From positions 1-5,243 of the forward strand of contig JANQHY010000015.1 of the NCBI GenBank assembly GCA_028282395.1: a stretch of 5,243 nucleotides of DNA, given 5' to 3'. Positions 5,091 to 5,243 of this stretch are shown here, piece after piece (position 1 is the stretch's first letter; each line of letters begins with the position of its first letter). The position numbers were made by a program, and so were the translations under genes. Below the pieces are notes generated by a model that worked only from the letters and a program-made list of their open reading frames with translations, was not told the origin of the DNA and did not search any database. The stretch comes from Gammaproteobacteria bacterium. Its GTDB lineage: Bacteria > Pseudomonadota > Gammaproteobacteria > UBA12402.

Positions 5091-5243
5091 ATGGCAGAGA
5101 CATTTCAACGAAATAAACCGCATGTGAACATCGGAACGATTGGACACGTAGATCATGGTAAGACGACCTTGACGGCGGCGATCACGCGAGTAGCGAATGA
5201 GACGTATGGAGGTGGATCAGCGATTGCATTTGATCAGATAGAT
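5091..5243 (+). CDS. tuf: Translation elongation factor Tu, N-terminal part (partial)
   Basis: EF-Tu brings aminoacyl-tRNA to the ribosomal A site as a GTP-bound complex. Only the first 51 residues are present; the frame runs off the right edge. The sequence [22 protein letters not shown] is diagnostic, with the P-loop GHVDHGKT at 18-25. AFDQID (46-51) marks the approach to switch I. Compared with E. coli, the stretch [12 protein letters not shown] between the first helix and AFDQID differs and is one residue longer. The gene is in its usual place at the end of the str operon. Codon choice is unusual for tuf: both Arg codons are CGA, four of six Gly are GGA, five of seven Thr are ACG, and one Ile is ATA, unlike the upstream fusA. 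This may be one of several tuf copies; the window cannot show the others. Confidence 0.97.
   Translation, partial: MAETFQRNKPHVNIGTIGHVDHGKTTLTAAITRVANETYGGGSAIAFDQID

Overview
The window looks like chromosomal core DNA of a gammaproteobacterium of moderate G+C content. The evidence is the ftsK-lolA pair, a YgdQ-type TerC membrane protein, and a str operon (rpsL-rpsG-fusA-tuf) whose proteins closely resemble the enterobacterial ones. Ribosomal protein S7 carries a Gly/Glu-rich insertion of about 30 residues. From memory, Coxiella S7 is also over-long at this place, so a Legionellales/Coxiella-like lineage is a tentative guess. I see no mobile element, CRISPR array, tRNA, rRNA or integration site.

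Left part (1-1472): the last 44 codons of ftsK (chromosome translocase, KOPS-reading gamma domain) are followed after 13 nt by lolA, the periplasmic lipoprotein chaperone, on the same strand. A TerC-family integral membrane protein is encoded on the opposite strand. It converges on lolA so tightly that the two genes overlap tail to tail by 80 nt. The overlapping part of lolA encodes an extra C-terminal tail that ordinary LolA lacks.

Middle (1473-1965): a 493-nt divergent intergenic region between terC and rpsL. It holds a 27-nt pure A/T tract, a nested inverted repeat, a weak upstream promoter, and a near-consensus sigma70 promoter (TTGACA-17-TACAAT). A perfect 15-bp palindrome overlaps the -35 box of that promoter, and a stem-loop lies at the start of the transcript leader. 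No gene is convincing here.

Right part (1966-5243): a compact str operon. It encodes S12 and S7 (30S subunit), EF-G (translocation) and the start of EF-Tu (aminoacyl-tRNA delivery). The rpsL-rpsG spacer is only 19 nt, too short for the S7-binding autoregulatory element known from E. coli. The operon starts from its own promoters beside a divergent terC and is not placed directly after rpoBC. The first 51 tuf codons use different synonymous codons from fusA.

I did not find a wholly new multi-gene system. The points most worth a second look are the LolA tail made from antisense terC sequence, the S7 insertion, the possible replacement of S7 autoregulation by upstream control elements, and the altered DNA-contact residue in FtsK.
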